NCBI RefSeq assembly: GCF_036567905.1
Contig: NZ_DATCTO010000094.1
Coordinates: forward strand, 1 to 64,000
Direction: 5' to 3'
From: Candidatus Binatus sp.
Lineage (GTDB): Bacteria; Desulfobacterota; Binatia; Binatales; Binataceae
DNA length: 64,000 bases
This document shows positions 42,592 to 51,902 of this stretch, piece by piece. The notes beneath the pieces were generated by a model, which had not been told where the DNA came from, made no database searches, and saw nothing but the letters and a program-made list of their open reading frames with translations. Made by a program: the position numbers and the translations under genes. The number at the start of each line of letters is the position of its first letter. Within the stretch, counting starts at the first letter, position 1.

Positions 42592-44001
42592 ATGAATGAA
42601 GGACTGCTGAAAATCCGGACGCTGGGCGAACTCAAGAGCGCGGGCTACCAGACCATGCCGGTGCGGATGGAGATGCGCAAGAATTTGCTCGAGCGGCTGC
42701 GCAGCAAGGAGCAAATCCTGCCGGGGATCGTCGGCTACGAAGATACGGTAATTCCGGAGATCGAGAACGGCGTGCTCGCGGGACATCATATGATTTTTCT
42801 CGGCGAGCGCGGGCAGGCGAAGTCGCGAATAATTAGATCGCTGGTCGGATTGCTCGACCAGTATGTGCCGGCGGTCGCGGGATGCGAAATCAGCGACGAC
42901 CCGTTTGCGCCGATATGCCGCCGATGCGTCAAGCTCAAGGAAGAAAAAGGCGACGCGCTTGAGATTGGATGGATCGGACGCGACAGCCGATACGCGGAGA
43001 AGCTGGCCACGCCCGACGTTTCGGTGGCGGACTTAATCGGCGAGATCGATCCGATCAAAGTGGCCGAGGGGCGCTACCTGGCCGACGAGGAAACGATCCA
43101 TTACGGACTGATCCCGCGCACCAATCGCGGCATCTTCGCCATCAACGAGCTGCCCGACCTGACCGAAAAGGTGCAAGTCGGACTGTTCAACCTGATGGAA
43201 GAAAAAGATGTCCAGATCAAGGGTTACAAGATTCGGCTGGCGGTCGATGTGGTGTTCGTGGCGAGCGCGAATCCGGAGGACTACACCTCGCGCGGGCGGA
43301 TTATCACGCCGCTCAAGGATCGTTTCGACATCCAGATTCGCACCCATTACCCCAAGACGCTCGAGCACGAGATTGCGATCATGGAGCAGGAAGCGATGCA
43401 TCCGCCGCGCGCGGGCGTGGAGGTGCGGACCCCGCAATTCATGAAGGACATTCTGGCGCAGATTACGTTCGAGGCGCGGGCGTCGAACGAGATCAACCAA
43501 TCGTCGGGGGTGTCGGTGCGGGTTACGATCAACAATTTCGAATCGGCGATTTCCAACGCGGAGAAACGCGCGGTGCGAAACGCGGAGAACGAGATCGTGC
43601 CGCGGATTTCAGATTTGCATTCGCTGTATGCGTCGACGGCCGGGAAGATCGAACTCGAGTATGTCGGCGAAGACAAGAAAGAAGACGATTTGATCGAGCG
43701 GCTGATCAACCGCGCGGTGCTGAAGGTTTTCGATCGCTATTTGAAACTCGACGATTTGAAGAAGGTCTCGAGCTACTTCGACCAGGGCTGGGGGGTCGAG
43801 GTTTCGGACAGCGCGCCGTCGTCGGAATACATGGAACCGCTGCGCGAGGTGACGGGACTGCGCGAAGCGATCACGCTGCTGGGACCGTTCGAGACGCCGG
43901 GGCTGATGGCGGCGGCGAGCGAGTTTATTTTCGAGGGCCTGCATCTGCATCAGAAGCTCAACAAGGATCGCCAGGGCGGACGCTTCGCCTATCACGCATG
44001 A
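42592..44001 (+). CDS. AAA+ ATPase, MoxR/magnesium-chelatase-subunit-I-like
   Basis: A 469-residue AAA+ ATPase of the ChlI/MoxR helix-2-insert clade. The nucleotide site is FLGERGQAKSRIIR: a Walker A in which the second glycine is alanine. Walker B is GIFAINELPDL, and sensor 1 is VVFVASANPEDYTSRGRIITPLKDRF. A CRRC segment (residues about 104-107) may bind a metal. Such ATPases act with a VWA partner to insert metals or remodel proteins. The partner gene follows with a 4-bp ATGA overlap. It is not a chlorophyll enzyme here, since no bch genes are seen. Confidence 0.85.
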   Translation: MNEGLLKIRTLGELKSAGYQTMPVRMEMRKNLLERLRSKEQILPGIVGYEDTVIPEIENGVLAGHHMIFLGERGQAKSRIIRSLVGLLDQYVPAVAGCEISDDPFAPICRRCVKLKEEKGDALEIGWIGRDSRYAEKLATPDVSVADLIGEIDPIKVAEGRYLADEETIHYGLIPRTNRGIFAINELPDLTEKVQVGLFNLMEEKDVQIKGYKIRLAVDVVFVASANPEDYTSRGRIITPLKDRFDIQIRTHYPKTLEHEIAIMEQEAMHPPRAGVEVRTPQFMKDILAQITFEARASNEINQSSGVSVRVTINNFESAISNAEKRAVRNAENEIVPRISDLHSLYASTAGKIELEYVGEDKKEDDLIERLINRAVLKVFDRYLKLDDLKKVSSYFDQGWGVEVSDSAPSSEYMEPLREVTGLREAITLLGPFETPGLMAAASEFIFEGLHLHQKLNKDRQGGRFAYHA

Positions 44002-45611
44002 CGCGCAGGCAATTGGGCATGGTCGCCACCCGCTACACGCAGTGGGACGGGACGCAGCGGCTCAAGCTCGACGCCGACAAGGTGTTCGAGAAGCTGGCGG
44101 AGTATCTGTCGTACACCGACGACATGCGCCAGGCGATGGACTGGATGATGCGGCAGGGGATGGACTTTGACGGCGTGCGGGTGATGGGGCTCGAGGAGTT
44201 TATCGAGCAACTGCGCCAGGAGATGCGCCAGCGCTATCGCGACTTCAACCTGAAGAACGCGCTCTCCGAGATGGAGCAGAAGCTCGAGGACATTTTGAAT
44301 CGCGAGCGGGCCAAGCTGGAATCGCTCAAGGGGAAAAAGCCCGGCGTCGAGGAAAAGCAGCGCGAGTTGTCGCGCCTGCCGCGGCGTTTGTCGGAAGCGA
44401 TGCGCAAGCTTGAGAGCCACGAATTCGAGGACGCGCAGGCCAAGGCGGACTTCGACGAGCTGCTCAAGGAATACGAAAATATTCGCGACCTCGAGAATTT
44501 TCGCGATCGCAATCAGCACATGTTTCACGGTCCCAAGAGCCTCGGCTACGACGAGGCGCTCGAGTTGATGCGCGAAATGGAGCGGATGCGCCAGCTCGAA
44601 CAGGACCTGATGTCGGGCAACTTCGAGACGATCTCGATGGAAGACCTGCAGCAGATTTTAGGCCAGCAGGCGGGCAAGGATTTTCAGAATCTCAAGCAGG
44701 TGATGGTGCTGCTGACGCAGTCGGGCTACATGGCGCCGAAGGGCGATCATTTCCAGCTCTCGCCCAGGGGCGTGCGGCGAATCGGGCAACTGGCGCTGCG
44801 CGACATTTACCAGAACCTGTTGAAGGATCGTTCGGGCGGCCACCTGACCGACCATCGCGGCGTCACGGAGATGCGTCCGGAGCAGACCAAGCCATACGCG
44901 TTCGGCGATCCGCTGAATCTGAACCTGGTCGCGACGCTGAAGCATGCGCTGGCGCGCAAGGCGGGCGTTCCGCTGGAGTTGCGGCCGGAAGATTTCGAGA
45001 TTTACGAAAACGATTACGCCAGTTCGTCGTCGACGGTGCTGTGCCTGGACATGTCGTGGTCGATGAGCTGGGAAGGGCGGTTTGCGGCGGCGAAGAAAGT
45101 CGCGATGGCGATGGAGACGCTGATTCGCTCGAAATTCCCACGCGACTTTTTTGCGATCGTCGGCTTTTATACGCGCGCGGTCGAGTTGAAGCTCAAGGAC
45201 CTGGCCGAAGCGTCGTGGAACATGGGCGATCCGTTCACCAATCTGCAGGACGGGTTGCGGCTCGCTTCGGATTTGCTCGGGCGCCATCCGTCGCGCAATC
45301 AGCACATCATCGTGATCACCGACGGACAGCCGACCGCGTACTTCCTGAACAAGCGGCTGTACTGCGAATGGCCGCTGTCGTTCGGCGGCATCAGCATGCG
45401 AGCGGCGCAGGAGACGCTCAAGGAAGTCGAGCGGATCACGCGCAAGGGGATCACGATCAACACGTTCATGCTCGATGATTCGCCCAGCCTGCGCGCGTTC
45501 GTGGACAAGATGACGCTGATCAATCGAGGCCGCGCGCTGTACACCCGTCCCGACCGTCTCGGCGAATACATGCTGGTCGATTATCTTGCCAAGAAGCGCA
45601 AGCGTGTCTGA
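43998..45611 (+). CDS. VWA-domain protein, partner of the AAA+ ATPase
   Basis: A 537-residue protein. Residues about 70-280 are highly charged and helical, with coiled-coil character (EEFIEQLRQEMRQRYRD, LEDILNRERAKLESL). A VWA domain follows (about 345-530) with a complete MIDAS: DMSWSMS, the Thr in PFTNL and Asp in ITDGQPT. The ATG at 43998 overlaps the ATPase stop; an open frame running back to 42969 is only antisense-like read-through. The pair resembles ChlI/ChlD or MoxR-VWA chaperone systems that mature metal enzymes or act in stress responses. Target unknown. Confidence 0.85.
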   Translation: MTRRQLGMVATRYTQWDGTQRLKLDADKVFEKLAEYLSYTDDMRQAMDWMMRQGMDFDGVRVMGLEEFIEQLRQEMRQRYRDFNLKNALSEMEQKLEDILNRERAKLESLKGKKPGVEEKQRELSRLPRRLSEAMRKLESHEFEDAQAKADFDELLKEYENIRDLENFRDRNQHMFHGPKSLGYDEALELMREMERMRQLEQDLMSGNFETISMEDLQQILGQQAGKDFQNLKQVMVLLTQSGYMAPKGDHFQLSPRGVRRIGQLALRDIYQNLLKDRSGGHLTDHRGVTEMRPEQTKPYAFGDPLNLNLVATLKHALARKAGVPLELRPEDFEIYENDYASSSSTVLCLDMSWSMSWEGRFAAAKKVAMAMETLIRSKFPRDFFAIVGFYTRAVELKLKDLAEASWNMGDPFTNLQDGLRLASDLLGRHPSRNQHIIVITDGQPTAYFLNKRLYCEWPLSFGGISMRAAQETLKEVERITRKGITINTFMLDDSPSLRAFVDKMTLINRGRALYTRPDRLGEYMLVDYLAKKRKRV

Positions 45612-46425
45612 ACAGCGCGTGCGCCAGCGATTGCGTCCGTCAAGCGAAGAGCGGGCAGATGCCGGCGCGTCGGAGCCGGCGCGGCCGGGCACGATTTATC
45701 CGGGCGATTGCGTCGAGGTGATGCGCACGTGGCCCGACGCGTCCTTCGACGCGTGCATCACGGATCCGCCGTACAACATGAGCCGGCGCAAAGGGCTCAA
45801 GTGGGCATTCAGCTCGCACGTCACGATGGATGAGCAGTGGGATCGGTTCAGCAACGATGACTACTTCGAATTCACGCGGCGGTGGCTTTTGGAAGTGTGC
45901 CGGCTGGTGCGCGCCAACGGCAACATCCTGGTGTTCGGCAGCTTCCACAATATCTACCTGATCGGATTTGTGCTGGAGCACGTGCTGGGCCGGCGCATCC
46001 TGCAGCAGATCACCTGGTTCAAACCCAACGCGCAACCCAATATCACGGGACGGCTGCCGACCGAGAGCACCGAGTACATTATCTGGGCGTGCAACAATAC
46101 GCCGGAGCGCGCGGCCAAGTGGACATTCGACTACGCGAGGTCGAAGGAAATCGGCGGCGGCAAACAATTGCGCAACCTGTGGCAGATTCCATGCACGCCG
46201 CGCTCGGAGCGCCGGCTTGGCAGTCATCCCTCGCAGAAACCAGTGCAACTGCTCGAACGGATCGTGACGTTGTGGACCAAGCCACAAGACGTGATTCTCG
46301 ATTGCTTTCTCGGCACCGGTACGACGGCGGCGGCCGCGACTCGACTGGGCAGGCGCTGGGTGGGAATCGAGCGCGACGCGGGATATATCGAAATCGCCAA
46401 AAAGCGGCTCGGCGCCAGCGCGTAG
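45604..46425 (+). CDS. Orphan beta-class DNA methyltransferase (N6-adenine or N4-cytosine)
   Basis: A 273-residue AdoMet-dependent DNA methyltransferase. The catalytic motif IV is TDPPYNMS near the N-terminus. Motif I, FLGTGTTAAAATRLGRRWVGIE, lies near the C-terminus, the order of the beta class that includes CcrM and HinfI-type enzymes. HPSQKPVQLLERIV precedes motif I. DPPY fits N6-adenine best. No restriction endonuclease or specificity gene is adjacent. GTG at 45604 overlaps the VWA stop by 8 bp; TTG at 45586 is an alternative. Coupling suggests co-expression with the AAA-VWA pair. Confidence 0.9.
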   Translation: MSEQRVRQRLRPSSEERADAGASEPARPGTIYPGDCVEVMRTWPDASFDACITDPPYNMSRRKGLKWAFSSHVTMDEQWDRFSNDDYFEFTRRWLLEVCRLVRANGNILVFGSFHNIYLIGFVLEHVLGRRILQQITWFKPNAQPNITGRLPTESTEYIIWACNNTPERAAKWTFDYARSKEIGGGKQLRNLWQIPCTPRSERRLGSHPSQKPVQLLERIVTLWTKPQDVILDCFLGTGTTAAAATRLGRRWVGIERDAGYIEIAKKRLGASA

Positions 46426-46438
46426 AGCGTCGAAAGAT

Positions 46439-47374
46439 TCAGCGGCCGGCGGCCTGACGCGTCTCGATCGACGCGGGCAGAGTCCAGCTCCCGCCGATTT
46501 GACGTATCGCAATTCGATCCTGCTGAATCCCGGCCGCGGCGATTAGCCGTTGCAGCGGTTCCTGCATCGGCTCCTTCGACAGCCTGAACGTGCCCCAGTG
46601 AATGGGAATCAGGTAGCGGGCGCGCGTCTGCTGGAACATCGCCCAGGCCTGTTCGGGATTGGCATGATTGTAGATCCACGGGTCGTAAGCGCCGATCGAG
46701 AAGGCCGCCACGTCAGGCGGCGTCGATGCGAGACTGGCGAAGAGATCGGTCTGGGCGCTGTCGCAGGCGAGCAGCATCCGGCGGCCGTGTTTTTCCAGCA
46801 CGTAACTGTTGAAGCCATAGCCTTCGCCGAACGGAGGCCATCGCCGACCCCAGTGCCGCGCGCCCATCGCGCGGATGGTGAGTCCTTTGACAATGGTGGT
46901 CTCGCCCCACTTGAGTTCGCGGATATCGTTGAAGCCGAGCGGCGCGATCAGCTCCGCGCACTTCTCGCACGCGACCACGACCGCGGTCTTGGGCAGCGCC
47001 TCGAGCGACGGCAGATCGAGATGGTCCATGTGTGCGTGCGTAATTAGAATGAGGTCGATTTGCTGCAATTGCGCAGGGGTCAGCGGCGGATCGACGAATC
47101 GTTTTGGTCCGATCGTGAGGATCGAGCCGAACGACAGGCCGACGCGCGAGAACAGGGTTGGGTCGGAGAGCACGCGCGTGCCGAAGAAATTCATGAGCAG
47201 GGCGGCGTGGCCGAGATTTGCGATCGTGAGCGAGTTGTCGGGCCACGACGCGGGCTCGAGCAGCGGAGGCGAATGGCCGGGCGCGGCGTTCACGTCCGCA
47301 GAGTACGACCTCGCGGCAAACAGCGCCAGCGAAAACAGGGCAACGGCGGCGGGCACTGGTGGCAGGAATCGCAT
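46439..47374 (-). CDS. MBL-fold hydrolase, NAPE-PLD/UlaG-like, with signal peptide
   Basis: A 311-residue metallo-beta-lactamase-fold protein starting MRFLPPVPAAVALFSLALFAA, a signal or anchor segment. The metal motif is THAHMDHLD, with LACDSAQTDLF, SIGAYDPWIY and IPIHWGTFRLS downstream. The pattern is close to N-acyl-phosphatidylethanolamine phospholipase D and related outer-membrane or periplasmic enzymes. The ATG at 47374 lies 29 bp after the upstream gene; the longer frame to 47476 would overlap that gene by about 70 bp. Confidence 0.82.
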   Translation of the reverse strand: MRFLPPVPAAVALFSLALFAARSYSADVNAAPGHSPPLLEPASWPDNSLTIANLGHAALLMNFFGTRVLSDPTLFSRVGLSFGSILTIGPKRFVDPPLTPAQLQQIDLILITHAHMDHLDLPSLEALPKTAVVVACEKCAELIAPLGFNDIRELKWGETTIVKGLTIRAMGARHWGRRWPPFGEGYGFNSYVLEKHGRRMLLACDSAQTDLFASLASTPPDVAAFSIGAYDPWIYNHANPEQAWAMFQQTRARYLIPIHWGTFRLSKEPMQEPLQRLIAAAGIQQDRIAIRQIGGSWTLPASIETRQAAGR

Positions 47375-47403
47375 CAGGCGCGACGGATGGAACGAAATCG
47401 AAT

Positions 47404-48012
47404 TCACTTCTCCATCGCTGGCTTGAAGCAGGGGAGTTCCTTGACCAGCACGAAACTGTAGGGACGATCGCGCCAATTGAACGTTCCGACGCCGGCGCCG
47501 AACGCCCCGGTCATCGAGTCAAACTGTTCGCTGTCGGAAACTTTAACCACGGTGGCGGGAGCGTAGGCGAGATATTGCGGCTTGTCGGGCTCGAGCATCT
47601 GATAGAGCGGCGGATTGAAGAGGAGCTGGGTGATGCCGGGCTTCCGCTGCCAGCCGTCCGCGGGCGCGCCTTCGGTGCGAACGATCATCCAGGCCGGGCC
47701 GCCGGTGCTTTGAGAAATCACCCACTGGCGTGACTTGATCAACCCGTCTTTGTTCTTGCGGACTTCCTCGACGCCGGGCTGAACGCGCAGCAGTTGATCG
47801 CATTTGTCGGAGTTGTCTTCCTTGGAAGCTCCGGTGCCGCCGGACTGTCTCATCGCAACCTGGGAGCCGATGAGCTGGGCACTGCCGGCGGCGACCATCG
47901 GGACGACGGAGCTCACTATGCTGACGGCGCCCGCCGCGCATCCAGAGCATGCGGCCGCGAGCGCGATTACGATCGCCATGTACGCGATCGCGCGCGCGAT
48001 GAAATTGCTCAC
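47404..48012 (-). CDS. Lipoprotein-like protein of unknown function
   Basis: A 202-residue protein with an N-terminal hydrophobic segment ending ALAAACSGCAAG, where either cysteine could be lipidated, although neither lipobox is ideal. The rest is soluble, with no recognised domain; NPPLYQMLEPDKPQYLAYAP and GTFNWRDRPYSFVLVKEL are its most patterned parts. The GTG start at 48012 lies inside a GTGAAAAA repeat run and lacks a normal ribosome site. The ATG at 47979 is an alternative that would shorten the signal segment. Confidence 0.6.
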   Translation of the reverse strand: MSNFIARAIAYMAIVIALAAACSGCAAGAVSIVSSVVPMVAAGSAQLIGSQVAMRQSGGTGASKEDNSDKCDQLLRVQPGVEEVRKNKDGLIKSRQWVISQSTGGPAWMIVRTEGAPADGWQRKPGITQLLFNPPLYQMLEPDKPQYLAYAPATVVKVSDSEQFDSMTGAFGAGVGTFNWRDRPYSFVLVKELPCFKPAMEK

Positions 48013-48055
48013 TTTTTCACTTTTTGCTTTTTCACCTTTTCACTTTTCCACTGGT
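48009..48055 (-). repeat. GTGAAAAA-type tandem repeat overlapping a start codon
   Basis: On the minus strand this reads as successive GTGAAAAA, GTGAAAAA and related units. The last GTG is the apparent start codon of the lipoprotein-like gene. It is the longest run of this motif in the window. Confidence 0.65.
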
Positions 48056-49054
48056 TCACGGTTTGCGCGCGATCACCATCGAAGAGGTGAACGGGGGGCT
48101 TGGCAGCGCCTCGTGGCTGATATCGACGAAGCCGGCGTCGCCGAGCCATCGGGAGACTTCTTCAAATGAATAATCCCGCCCGCGCGTGGCCAGCAGCAGG
48201 TAGAGGGCGAAAATCGCGCCCGGCCTGGGCTCGGTAAGGTCGGCATTCATGATGTGATCCTTGATGATCATCATGCCGCCTGATTCGAGCGCGCGAAAGC
48301 ACTTGCGCAAGAGTTGAGCGTTGGCGGTTTCATCTTCGTTGTGAATTATATTCGACATGAACAGGGCTCCGCATGGGCCCGGGAGCTCATCGTACAGGTA
48401 ATCGACGCGGACCAGGTCGATTCGCGCCAACGCCGCGGGCTCGCGCTCAGCGAGGATTCTGCGCGCAACTTCGAGCGTGGCAGGCAGATCGTAAATCGCA
48501 GCGCGCAGACGGGGCCATCGGCGGAGCATCGCCGCGGCGTAGGTCCCCGGACCGCCGCCGATGTCGGCGATCATCGAGACGCGGCTGAGATCGAGCCGAT
48601 CGGCGACGTAAGTCGGATCGCCGCGGGCGCGCGTGAGGCTATCCATGGCGCGGATGAATCGTTCGGTCTCCTCGGGGCGGTTTTGAAACATGTCGGTCGG
48701 GCGCGCGGGAGCGCCGGTGCGAATGGTTTGTTCGAGATGCGTCCAGGTTTCAAAGATCGCTTCGTCGAACAGAATCAAGTCGCCAAGGTATTCGGCGGAC
48801 GAGCGGAGCAGGTAGCGCCGCGACGTATCAGTGAGCGCGTAGCGATTGGCGCGTTTGGCGAGCAAGCCGAGCGCCACCATCGCGTTGGCTATCAGAACCG
48901 TCGCGCGGCGATTGGCGGAGATGGCGGCGGCGAGCGCGGCGTCGTCGAGCGGCGACGACTCGAGAAGTTCGAAAATTCCCAGCTTGAGCGCGGTTTGGAT
49001 CGCCCGCGCTTCGGCGTGACCCGAGGCCAGCGCGGCGAGTTCGGCGAAATCCAT
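48056..49054 (-). CDS. SAM-dependent O-methyltransferase with dimerisation domain
   Basis: A 332-residue methyltransferase of the plant-caffeate/hydroxyneurosporene O-methyltransferase type. The N-terminal winged-helix dimerisation domain (about 1-95) contains ALKLGIFELLESSPLDDAALAAAI. The SAM-binding motif is MIADIGGGPGTYAAAMLRRWP, and SNIIHNEDE and GGMMIIKDHIMN follow in the Rossmann core. It methylates a hydroxyl on an unknown small molecule. The frame is open to 49138, but the ATG at 49054 starts a normal N-terminus, 17 bp after the upstream gene. Confidence 0.86.
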   Translation of the reverse strand: MDFAELAALASGHAEARAIQTALKLGIFELLESSPLDDAALAAAISANRRATVLIANAMVALGLLAKRANRYALTDTSRRYLLRSSAEYLGDLILFDEAIFETWTHLEQTIRTGAPARPTDMFQNRPEETERFIRAMDSLTRARGDPTYVADRLDLSRVSMIADIGGGPGTYAAAMLRRWPRLRAAIYDLPATLEVARRILAEREPAALARIDLVRVDYLYDELPGPCGALFMSNIIHNEDETANAQLLRKCFRALESGGMMIIKDHIMNADLTEPRPGAIFALYLLLATRGRDYSFEEVSRWLGDAGFVDISHEALPSPPFTSSMVIARKP

Positions 49055-49071
49055 CGCTGCGCGTCCGCCTT

Positions 49072-49434
49072 TCAGCGCAGGAAGTCTTGCGCGACGCAAG
49101 TGTTGCCGCCGGCGGATTGAGCGATTCCACCGCCGCACGCGGTGAACCTGGCGGAGATGATGTTGGCGGCGCGAGCGCGTTCCTGGTTTGCCAGGCCCGG
49201 GATTTCGGTTTCTCGCCCGGTCAAACCGGATACCTTTTCGGGTGAAGGAGGCGCGATGTGCCTCAAGTAAAACCGGGCGATTATCGCAGCGAGGATCGAG
49301 AGCACGAGCAGGCCGAGTCCCGCCTTGATCGCCCGGCGCCGGCGGACCACTGTGGGAGTTGGCAGCCTGATGACCTTGGCCGGACCATTGTGGCGTCCGG
49401 GCGGGCGTCGGCGCGTTGCTGATCTTGCGCTCAT
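49072..49434 (-). CDS. Small single-pass membrane protein, unknown
   Basis: A 120-residue protein. A strongly basic N-terminus (MSARSATRRRPPGRHNGP) precedes one transmembrane helix (LGLLVLSILAAIIARFYL), and a short exported tail ends with a Cys pair (TACGGG, NTCVAQDF) that could form a disulfide. No family recognised. ATG 49434 is preferred over the longer frame from 49488. It sits directly upstream of the methyltransferase on the same strand, and diverges from the DUF255 gene. Confidence 0.55.
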   Translation of the reverse strand: MSARSATRRRPPGRHNGPAKVIRLPTPTVVRRRRAIKAGLGLLVLSILAAIIARFYLRHIAPPSPEKVSGLTGRETEIPGLANQERARAANIISARFTACGGGIAQSAGGNTCVAQDFLR

Positions 49435-49611
49435 ATTTCGCTCACGATGGAACTTGGCGGCGGCGGTGCGGGTTGTTACGCATGGCATCCATAGTTGAAC
49501 TCCGAACTTGAAACACCGGCGTTCGCAGGCGCCACTGCTTTCACCGATCGCGACGTGATGGTCGCCGGGCGGCGTCGCGCTTCAATTTCCAGCTATCGCG
49601 CCATCTGCCGG

Positions 49612-51888
49612 ATGTCAACGCGAGCAATTCTTGCGTCAGTCGCGATCCTTTGCTTGCTGAATACGCGGGCGGGCGCCGGATCGGAATCGGCAAATGCGCT
49701 GCCGGCCGGTGCGCTCAAGTCGTCGCCGAGCATGTACCTTCGCGAGGCGTCGTCGAGCGCGATTCGATGGCAGGCGTGGAGTCCGCAGACGCTCGCACTG
49801 GCGCGGTCGCTGAACCGTCCGATCCTGATCGACATCGGCGCGGTCTGGTGTCACTGGTGTCACGTGATGGACGAGACGACGTACGCCGACAGGCAAGTTG
49901 CGGCGGCGCTGAACAGCAACTTCGTGCCGGTAAAGGTCGATGCCGACGAGCGTCCGGATATCGACGGGTACTATCAGAATGCCGCCGCGCAGTTGACCGG
50001 CGCGGGCGGTTGGCCGCTGACGTGTTTCACGACGCCCGATGGCGCGCTGTTCTTCGCGGCAGGATATCTGCCACCGCGGCCGGGGTTCGGAACCAACGGG
50101 AGCGGCGGAGAAAACTCGTCGATGGCGCCGCTGCTGAAGCGGATTTCGCAGGTGTACGCCGCGAATCGTGTGGGACTCGAGCGTGCGGCGGAAGCGACTG
50201 CGGAGAAGCTTAAATCCATGTCCAGCAGCCGAAACGCGCCCGCCCACGGAGGGCTCGACGGCCTGCGCGCGCAAATACTCGCGGGGCTGGCGGCATCGTA
50301 CGATCGTGAGTGGGGAGGATTCGAATCAGGTTCGGGGCCGCGATTTTACGATTTCCCGGCGATCGAGCTTGCGCTTGCGCACGGCTTTTACGGCCACCCG
50401 GAGTTCACCGCGATGGCGCTCGATACGCTCAAAAAAATCGCGGCAGGGGGAGTGTTCGATCAGCTTGGCGGCGGTTTTCATCGCTACTCGACCGATTCGC
50501 ATTGGCTCGTGCCGCATTTCGAGAAGCTCGGATACGACAACGCGATGGCCTTGCACGCGTACAGCGACGCGTACGAAGCTGGCGGCGATCCGGAATTCGC
50601 GCGGGTCGCGAAGTCGATCGTCGGCTACGTGAACCGCGAGTTGCTCGATCCGAAGACGCACGCGTTCTACTCGGATCAGGACGCCGATTCGTTCAAGGGC
50701 GACGACGGCAGCTACTACACGTGGACGGTCGAGGAAGTGAAGCGCGCGCTGCGGCCGGATGAGGCGCGCATCGCGATTTTATTTTACGGCATGGAAGACG
50801 CGCCCGCGCGAGCGCCCGATGGACGAATCGTGCTGAGGCGCGCGATGAGCCCGGAGCAAGCAGCGGCCAGGCTGAAGATCCCGGCGCAAGAAGCGCGCAG
50901 GATGATCGCCAGGGCGGCGGATGCGATGCTCGCGGCGCGCTCTCGCCGCAAAAAGCCGCAGGTCGATCGCGCCGTGATGACCGATCGGAACGCATTGATG
51001 GCGGATGCGTATCTGACGGCGTCGGCAGCGCTTGACGACCAGGGTCTTCAACGCACGGCGCTCAACGATTTGGACTTCATCCTCGGCCATATGCGCGCGC
51101 CCGATGGGAGTTTCTTTCACGTCTGGTCGGATGGACGCGCGCAGGTGGCGGGTCTGGCCGCCGACCAGGTTTACCTGCTGGGCGCGATCATTGACGCCTA
51201 TCAGTTCTCGGCCGATGAGAAATATCTGGTCGAAGCGCGCACGCTCGCCGCGATTATCCTGAAGAACTTCCGAGCTGATGGTCCGAGCTTGTTGGTGAAT
51301 CGCGAAACCGAAGACGCGGGCACGGTGATTGCGCGGTCTCAGGCGAGCGGGCAGGTGTTTTACGACATGCCGACTCCGTCGGTGCAAGTGATGATGGCGA
51401 TCGCGGCGGCGACGCTCGGGCTCATCACCGGCGACGGCAGTTATACCAGGGCCGCGAACGAACTGATGGCGAGCGCGCCGGCGATGGCGGGATCGATGCT
51501 GAGCAACTCAGTCGCGACGGTCGGGCTCGGGCTGGAGTATCGCGCAAACGGCGACGCGATGGTTGCAGTAGCCGGGCCGCAGGCCGACGCGCGCGCGGCA
51601 GCCTTATGGAAGACGGCGTTGGCGAGTTATCGTCCCGGAAAAATCGTGATGCGGATCGGATCGGATCGCGGCGCCGCCAAAGCGATGCCGGCCGCGGTGC
51701 AGGCGATGCTCGCGTCCAGCGCCGAAAAAGGAGTTCCACTCGCGTTCGTATGCGCAGGAACGGCGTGCGCCACCCCGGTCGGGACGCCGGCGAAACTCGC
51801 GGAGGTCATCAGGAGATTCGGCGCCCCAGGGAACGACAAGACAACGCTTGCCAACGACAGACCGGCCCTCGCACGACCGCCGATGTGA
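49612..51888 (+). CDS. DUF255 thioredoxin-fold/glycosidase-like protein (YyaL/SSP411 family), exported
   Basis: A protein of about 758 residues. The N-terminal signal MSTRAILASVAILCLLNTRAGA precedes a thioredoxin-like domain with WCHWCHVMDETTYAD and NFVPVKVDADERPDIDGYY. Then comes a long alpha/alpha toroid like cellobiose epimerases (GGVFDQLGGGFHRYSTD, HFEKLGYDNA, DQDADSFKGDDGSYYTWT). Family members are often predicted cytosolic; a signal peptide is less usual and depends on the chosen start. The frame opens earlier (49495 TTG, 49558 ATG). Its biochemical role is not established. Confidence 0.82.
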   Translation: MSTRAILASVAILCLLNTRAGAGSESANALPAGALKSSPSMYLREASSSAIRWQAWSPQTLALARSLNRPILIDIGAVWCHWCHVMDETTYADRQVAAALNSNFVPVKVDADERPDIDGYYQNAAAQLTGAGGWPLTCFTTPDGALFFAAGYLPPRPGFGTNGSGGENSSMAPLLKRISQVYAANRVGLERAAEATAEKLKSMSSSRNAPAHGGLDGLRAQILAGLAASYDREWGGFESGSGPRFYDFPAIELALAHGFYGHPEFTAMALDTLKKIAAGGVFDQLGGGFHRYSTDSHWLVPHFEKLGYDNAMALHAYSDAYEAGGDPEFARVAKSIVGYVNRELLDPKTHAFYSDQDADSFKGDDGSYYTWTVEEVKRALRPDEARIAILFYGMEDAPARAPDGRIVLRRAMSPEQAAARLKIPAQEARRMIARAADAMLAARSRRKKPQVDRAVMTDRNALMADAYLTASAALDDQGLQRTALNDLDFILGHMRAPDGSFFHVWSDGRAQVAGLAADQVYLLGAIIDAYQFSADEKYLVEARTLAAIILKNFRADGPSLLVNRETEDAGTVIARSQASGQVFYDMPTPSVQVMMAIAAATLGLITGDGSYTRAANELMASAPAMAGSMLSNSVATVGLGLEYRANGDAMVAVAGPQADARAAALWKTALASYRPGKIVMRIGSDRGAAKAMPAAVQAMLASSAEKGVPLAFVCAGTACATPVGTPAKLAEVIRRFGAPGNDKTTLANDRPALARPPM

Positions 51889-51902
51889 TCCGGTTTGAAA
51901 GA

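Noticed and set aside
42969-43997. Upstream extension of the VWA frame
   Set aside because: It overlaps the conserved ATPase in another frame; the ATG at 43998 with a 4-bp overlap is the natural start.
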